Assembly (NCBI GenBank): GCA_002328075.1
Contig: DCVT01000062.1
Location: 1-64,000 of the forward strand
DNA: 64,000 bases
Direction of reading: 5' to 3'
Source of the DNA: Anaerolineales bacterium UBA2181
GTDB lineage: Bacteria; Chloroflexota; Anaerolineae; Promineifilales; UBA4811
Shown here: positions 60,687 to 64,000 of the stretch, piece after piece
How the letters are laid out: every line of letters begins with the position of its first letter
Position numbering within the stretch: the stretch's first letter is position 1
Position numbers and translations under genes: made by a program
Notes under the pieces: generated by a model
What the model saw: the letters and a program-made list of their open reading frames with translations, nothing else
The model's database searches: none
Told to the model about the DNA's origin: nothing

Positions 60687-61732
60687 GCGGGCATCTCCAC
60701 GGTGCCGATCCGGGCCTGGCATAAGGTCACCCATAGGTCGCGCATAGCGGCAGCGTCGGCCGGCTTGCGCTGAAAACGCAGCTCGCTGTAGGCCGCTTTG
60801 GCCTCCTCCGGGTTGACGAACGCGGCCACGTTGACGGCCCAGTCCCAGGCGGCCGCTGGGGAGGAAAACGCGCCCTCGGGGGCTGGGAAAGGATCAACCG
60901 GCTCAATCTCCTCGGGTTCGGCGTCGGGCTCGTTGAGGGGGTTGAGGTCATAGGCGCCGCCGGCGGAGCCGGTGTGGCCGTTGTCGGGAGGGATGCCGAA
61001 CAGGTCCTCGTTGATCCGGTCGAGGTCGCGATCGGTGAGCGGCGCGGGCAGGGAGGGCAGGGCCGGTAGGGCCGCGGCCTGCATTGCGATCATCTGCTGT
61101 GCGACCCAGTGCGGCGCAGGTTCCAGCTGTAGCAGCCATTTGACGCGGCGCACTCGGCGGCCGGGGGCTTTCGGGTCCGGGGTGGAGACCTGGCGCTGTA
61201 CGCGGCGGAGTATGAACGGGATCCCGAGGAGCGATCCCCGGAGGGCATGGTATCCCCGGAGCTGTTCGGTAAGAGCTATGATGTCGTGTTTGGAGTGGGT
61301 CTCCACGGTGAGCGCGACTAAGCGCTGGAGTTCGGGGACGACGACCGCCAGCCGGCCGACCTGGGTGCATCCGCCGGGGCAGGGCGGACCCTCGCCGAGG
61401 GGATGGCGGTCGTAGGTGCCACGCTGGTTCAGCTGGACGACGACGTTTTCGCCGTCGCACCGGTGGACGAGCCCGCCGGCTTTCCAGTCCTCCATCCAGG
61501 TCGTGAAAACGTGGTCCGGTGTGGCGAAGGGGAGGAAGATGTTGACGCTGGCCGGCCGGTCCCCGTAGTGATCACGGAAGGCCGTGGCAGCATGTTCATC
61601 GTCTGTGACCAGCCGAAAGTACTCGAGGTCTCGGCCGGGTCCAGTCCCGTTGGTGGGCCGCGCGGCCCCTTTGCGAAGTTTGCCGATGGTGGGGAAGGCC
61701 CCCATTTTGGCGGTCAGGTGCTTGATTGGCAT
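60683..61732 (-). CDS. Gp3-like phage protein (recombination directionality factor family)
   Basis: A 349-residue protein opening PTIGKLRKGAARPTNG with DLEYFRLVTDDE, then HRCDGENVVVQL, GGCTQVGRLAVVVPEL and ALTVETHSKHDI. From memory this is the pattern of phage Gp3-like proteins, which include the phiC31 recombination directionality factor that works with a serine integrase. AAGGAGATATC directly precedes the ATG. Identity is by pattern only. Confidence 0.55.
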   Translation of the reverse strand: MPIKHLTAKMGAFPTIGKLRKGAARPTNGTGPGRDLEYFRLVTDDEHAATAFRDHYGDRPASVNIFLPFATPDHVFTTWMEDWKAGGLVHRCDGENVVVQLNQRGTYDRHPLGEGPPCPGGCTQVGRLAVVVPELQRLVALTVETHSKHDIIALTEQLRGYHALRGSLLGIPFILRRVQRQVSTPDPKAPGRRVRRVKWLLQLEPAPHWVAQQMIAMQAAALPALPSLPAPLTDRDLDRINEDLFGIPPDNGHTGSAGGAYDLNPLNEPDAEPEEIEPVDPFPAPEGAFSSPAAAWDWAVNVAAFVNPEEAKAAYSELRFQRKPADAAAMRDLWVTLCQARIGTVEMPA

Positions 61733-61776
61733 GATATCTCCTTATCTGCTATACTCGGGTTGCTTGATTGGCGATT

Positions 61777-61817
61777 GGCCGGCTTGATCCGTGGCAGGAT
61801 CGGGCCGGCCTTTCTTT
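61777..61817 (+). terminator. Plus-strand terminator-like hairpin in the early region
   Basis: A GGCCGGC...GATCC / GGATC...GCCGGCC stem (61777-61790 with 61797-61810) is followed by TTTCTTT on the plus strand. All genes here run leftward, so it would stop antisense transcription. Confidence 0.5.
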
Positions 61818-62082
61818 ATCCCCGCTCCGATCGTGGGAGGGAGGCGGGACGACGGTCAGGGGGTGTCGGGTCATAGGTCTCCTTTCGTCGGCTGAATTGC
61901 TCTAGCTCGCGGCGAATGGTCATGGCGCTGTGGAGCGCGACGCCCACGCGGCGGTAGAGGTCGGTCTGATTGACAGTGCTGTCGAGGACGGGACGCAGGG
62001 ACCGTTCTATGCGCGAGGCCTCCATGATGGAGGTGTCGCGGGCCTGAGCGGCGCAGTTGGGCCAGGGGCGCGGTTTGGTCAT
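61816..62082 (-). CDS. Small basic phage protein
   Basis: An 88-residue Arg/Pro-rich protein with a helical middle (TDLYRRVGVALHSAM). No domain recognised. Confidence 0.5.
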   Translation of the reverse strand: MTKPRPWPNCAAQARDTSIMEASRIERSLRPVLDSTVNQTDLYRRVGVALHSAMTIRRELEQFSRRKETYDPTPPDRRPASLPRSERG

Positions 62083-62148
62083 GGTTTTCCAAAGTTGTCC
62101 CGATTGGCTCCCGATGGCGTCCGAATAGCATGTTGTGGCCGCTTTCGG

Positions 62149-62394
62149 TTATCCTGTGGCCGTGATATAAGCCCCTGCCTGTAAGGAGGAGGAACCAGGC
62201 AGGGGCTGGAGGACAGCGTTCCGGTTGCCGTTTACCGGAACGGGGGCCACGAGTGAGGGAGGCCGGCAGGCCATGCGGGCAGCATCGTCCTGCCGGCCGG
62301 TGACCACCGGACAAGCCGGATCGGTCCAGTGTTGTGCGAGCCAGCGGGCAAGGCCACTGGCTAGATGGATGACGAGCTCGGGATCGAGGCTCAT
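62149..62394 (-). CDS. Small phage protein
   Basis: An 81-residue protein coupled by ATGA to the upstream gene. The start MSLDPELVIHLASGLARWL is helical. Its 3' end lies in a 12-bp stem hairpin (62170-62207). Confidence 0.5.
   Translation of the reverse strand: MSLDPELVIHLASGLARWLAQHWTDPACPVVTGRQDDAARMACRPPSLVAPVPVNGNRNAVLQPLPGSSSLQAGAYITATG
62170..62207 (-). other. 12-bp perfect hairpin at a gene end
   Basis: AGCCCCTGCCTG pairs perfectly with CAGGCAGGGGCT around a 14-base loop. No U tract; it may cause pausing or RNA processing. Confidence 0.5.
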
Positions 62395-62627
62395 GATAAC
62401 TGTGGTCGCTCGAAGATGACCGGCTGCCGGCAGGTGTCGCAGAAGCGCACTCCTGGGCGGTCTGGATCCGGGTGGGTTGGGCTGGCGCAGATCGGACAGC
62501 GAATGAGGGCATACTGCTCCACTGCCAGGTCTACGATGGCACTCAGCTTGCGCCGGGTCGCTCCTGCAAGGGTTGCGATCCGCTGCGCCGTCTCGGGCTG
62601 TAGGCTGTAGGTCTTGATGACTTTCAT
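62391..62627 (-). CDS. First leftward early gene: RHH plus zinc-ribbon protein
   Basis: A 78-residue protein from ATG 62627 (GGAG upstream). Residues 1-35 (YSLQPETAQRIATLAGATRRKLSAIVDLAV) fit an RHH domain; CPIC...CDTC forms a zinc ribbon. Being first from the leftward promoter, it may be a Cro-like regulator. Confidence 0.68.
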   Translation of the reverse strand: MKVIKTYSLQPETAQRIATLAGATRRKLSAIVDLAVEQYALIRCPICASPTHPDPDRPGVRFCDTCRQPVIFERPQLS

Positions 62628-62642
62628 GCTGTACTCCAAATT

Positions 62643-62712
62643 ACTGTTTTGGTGATACTGCATACAGTTTATCACGGTTCTTTGGAGATGTCAATAGGTT
62701 TACCAAAACAGT
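62643..62712. promoter_or_regulatory. Repressor operator cluster of the genetic switch
   Basis: ACTGTTTTGGT (62643-62653) and its exact reverse complement ACCAAAACAGT (62702-62712) frame a palindrome ACTGCATACAGT (62657-62668). A further ACTGT lies at 62740-62744. They overlap the two divergent promoters. Confidence 0.6.
62666..62694 (-). promoter_or_regulatory. Leftward early promoter
   Basis: On the minus strand TTGACA (62689-62694) and TAAACT (62666-62671) are 17 bases apart. The -10 touches the ACTG-CATA-CAGT palindrome. Confidence 0.75.
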
Positions 62713-62742
62713 CTGCCAAGTAGCAGGAGAGTCGTTTATACT
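62713..62742 (+). promoter_or_regulatory. Repressor-maintenance-like promoter
   Basis: CTGCCA (62713-62718) and TATACT (62737-62742) are 18 bases apart. Transcription should begin near 62749, at a GTG that is in frame with the repressor. Confidence 0.55.
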
Positions 62743-62748
62743 GTGAGA

Positions 62749-63102
62749 GTGGGAAACGGATTCGTAAAGTGGCTAAACCGGGAGATGGAGGCGAGGGGAT
62801 GGTCGCAGTCTGAGCTGGCACGGCGGGCCTCGGTGTCGCGCCCGACGGTTTCCAATGTCTTGATGTGTAAGCAGACGCCCAGCTTCGAGTTCTGTGCATC
62901 CGTTGCAACGGCGCTGGGTGAACCACCGGAGAGGTTGTTGAGGCTGGCTGGCTTACTGCCAGGTCCACCGATGCCGCCGGAGGATGGGAGCCTGCGCGAG
63001 CTGATAGAGATCGCTCGGGGGCTATCGCCGGAGGAGAGGCAGGAGTTGCGGGAGTACGCGCTGTGGCGCTATCGGCGGCGCCGGGCGCGTGAGGGTGAGT
63101 AG
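62749..63102 (+). CDS. HTH (XRE-family) repressor, probably leaderless
   Basis: About 117 residues. The HTH reads WSQSELARRASVSRPTVSNVL, then a Cro/CI-like helix, and a C-terminal LSPEERQELREYALWRYRRRR segment. It diverges from the early region across shared operators and is the best candidate for the lysogeny repressor. It is shorter than CI proteins with a peptidase domain, so induction would not depend on self-cleavage. GTG 62749 sits at the predicted transcription start; GTG 62743 directly abuts the -10 box. Confidence 0.78.
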   Translation: MGNGFVKWLNREMEARGWSQSELARRASVSRPTVSNVLMCKQTPSFEFCASVATALGEPPERLLRLAGLLPGPPMPPEDGSLRELIEIARGLSPEERQELREYALWRYRRRRAREGE

Positions 63103-63227
63103 AGCCGGTGTAGTATCCACCAAGTGAGAGCCCAGAGTAGCGGGCTGCGATCGACGAGGGACCAAAAGCTCCTCATTTTTGCGTCGGTCTGACATAGAAC
63201 GGACGTTCTATAGGATTATAGCACAAA

Positions 63228-63830
63228 ATGGCCAAGGGAGTCAAGCGGTTTTTGGGCGGGTTGCGAGCGGCGGTTGGACGGCGTCCGCGGCTGGCTGCGC
63301 TGGCTGTAGCCGTGGGTGTGCTGGGGATTGCGGTCGTGGGTTGCGGGGCGGGAAGGGTGAGTCCGACTGACGTGATCGGATCGCCGCCGGCCGGAGCGGT
63401 AACGGTGATCCGGGTGACGGCGACGGCGAGTAGGACGGCGACGGCGAGTAGGACGGCGACGGCGAGTAGGACAGCAACGGCGAGTAGGACAGCAACGGCG
63501 AGCAGGACACCGACCAGGCGGCCACCATCGCCGACGCCATCGCCGACCTGGACACGGCGGCCGACGGCGACGCGGACCCGGGCACCGACTGCGGTGATGC
63601 GGATGCAGCCGGTGGTCCCGGTGGTTCCGGCGACGCCAGAGCCGGCGACGAGTACGCCGGTTCCAGCTCCGCCGCCATGCCCGTGCTCGGGTCCGGATCT
63701 CGACTGCGGGGATTTTGGCACGCACCGGGCAGCTCAGGAGTGTTTCGACTACTGCGTGGCGCTCGGGTTCGGGGATGTGTACAAGCTGGACTCGGACGGG
63801 GACGGGCAGGCGTGCGAGAGTCTGCCATGA
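63228..63830 (+). CDS. Phage lipoprotein-like cargo protein with excalibur domain
   Basis: A 200-residue protein. Signal sequence (LAALAVAVGVLGIAVVGC, lipobox VVGC) followed by a low-complexity Thr/Ala/Ser/Arg and Pro stalk. The C-terminus DLDCGDFGTHRAAQECF...LDSDGDGQACESLP is an excalibur Ca-binding domain. Located just beyond the repressor, so it is probably expressed in the lysogen and displayed on the cell surface; superinfection exclusion is a possible role. Confidence 0.75.
   Translation: MAKGVKRFLGGLRAAVGRRPRLAALAVAVGVLGIAVVGCGAGRVSPTDVIGSPPAGAVTVIRVTATASRTATASRTATASRTATASRTATASRTPTRRPPSPTPSPTWTRRPTATRTRAPTAVMRMQPVVPVVPATPEPATSTPVPAPPPCPCSGPDLDCGDFGTHRAAQECFDYCVALGFGDVYKLDSDGDGQACESLP
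63418..63507 (+). repeat. 18-bp tandem repeats encoding TATASR
   Basis: Five 18-bp units (core GGCGACGGCGAGTAGGAC) in the stalk of the lipoprotein. Slippage at this array could change stalk length. Confidence 0.85.
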
Positions 63831-63848
63831 GGCGGAGGGAGGTTGGCA

Positions 63849-64000
63849 ATGTCGGAGAGAGAGCCGGAAAAAGCGAAAAAGGGGGGCGGATGTTCGGGTG
63901 TAGTGGCGTTGGGACTATTGGCCCTCATTGCTGTGGTGCTGTGGCTAATCTGGCCGAGCTCGGGGTCGAGGTCGGGTGGGCTGCAACTCGAGATGCCTAC
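63849..64000 (+). CDS. Membrane protein after the lipoprotein (partial, runs off the window)
   Basis: ATG 63849 follows GGAGGGAGG. A Lys/Glu-rich start precedes a membrane segment (VVALGLLALIAVVLWLIW) and the frame stays open to the window end. Probably cotranscribed with the lipoprotein. Confidence 0.65.
   Translation, partial: MSEREPEKAKKGGGCSGVVALGLLALIAVVLWLIWPSSGSRSGGLQLEMP

Larger units (their letters stand above)
26182..64000. mobile_element. Siphovirus-type prophage, right end not in window
   Basis: From about 26,180 onward the genes are phage lysis, terminase, portal, capsid, tail, replication and repressor genes in a mosaic siphovirus order, with a leftward early region and a rightward repressor. 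The left boundary must lie between the iron-linked gene ending at 26177 and the holin-like gene at 26280. No integrase, attR or tRNA target is seen, so the element runs past 64,000. Confidence 0.85.

Noticed and set aside
63418..63507. Possible CRISPR or iteron array
   Set aside because: The 18-bp units are in frame with the lipoprotein and have no spacers; better explained as a protein stalk repeat.

Overview
The window joins two kinds of DNA. Positions 1 to about 26,180 are high-GC bacterial chromosome. About 26,180 to 64,000 is a siphovirus-type prophage whose right end lies outside the window. The host is a free-living bacterium that uses TTG and GTG starts, many ATGA or TGATG overlaps and sigma70-like promoters. 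Multidomain secreted DNRLRE proteins, an S9 peptidase, a bifunctional sulfurylase/APS kinase and a selenoprotein SelD would fit a Chloroflexota-like organism. That placement is inference, as no rRNA or tRNA is present.

Chromosomal part. A large secreted surface protein (minus strand, from 4400 to beyond the left edge) carries an in-frame TAG at 1869-1871, and the frame stays open into a C25-like (gingipain-type) peptidase domain. An rRNA m5C methyltransferase follows. Next come a Zur-like regulator with its zinc ABC transporter (6327-9503), the selenium genes yedF and selD (selD reads through a UGA), and a NusG-like protein / sulfate activation / phosphodiesterase operon (11380-15078). The minus strand then carries an S9 peptidase with two tandem metallo-beta-lactamase-fold proteins, a full-length eukaryote/archaeon-type topoisomerase IB, XdhC and a DtxR-type regulator. 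The regulator diverges from a feoAB ferrous-iron operon across a promoter with a DtxR-like palindrome.

Prophage part. Left to right: lysis genes (holin-like, coiled-coil membrane protein, endolysin with two hydrolase domains); ParB-like and methyltransferase-like genes; a leftward island (ParB, HTH, radical SAM); then the rightward morphogenesis operon with terminase, portal, minor head protein, scaffold, two tandem decoration proteins, capsid, connectors, tail tube, a tail chaperone with a -1 frameshift, tape measure and tail-tip proteins (33189-52439). Inside the structural operon is a 172-residue protein with a CHAT/caspase-like His-Cys arrangement. A leftward early region (52513-62627) holds a DNA methyltransferase, a VRR-NUC nuclease, ParB and radical SAM proteins, a replication initiator with an 11-bp iteron array inside its gene, a Gp3-like possible recombination directionality factor and many small proteins. 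A divergent switch at 62643-62749 separates it from a rightward HTH repressor, probably translated from a leaderless mRNA. Two further genes beyond it, a lipoprotein with an excalibur domain and a partial membrane protein, look like lysogeny-expressed cargo. No integrase is in view.

Most host genes are ordinary metal homeostasis and housekeeping. The most unusual items are the selenocysteine SelD with its SECIS hairpin, the eukaryotic-type TopIB, the in-frame TAG protease, the CHAT-like virion-module protein, the iteron origin and the leaderless repressor switch.
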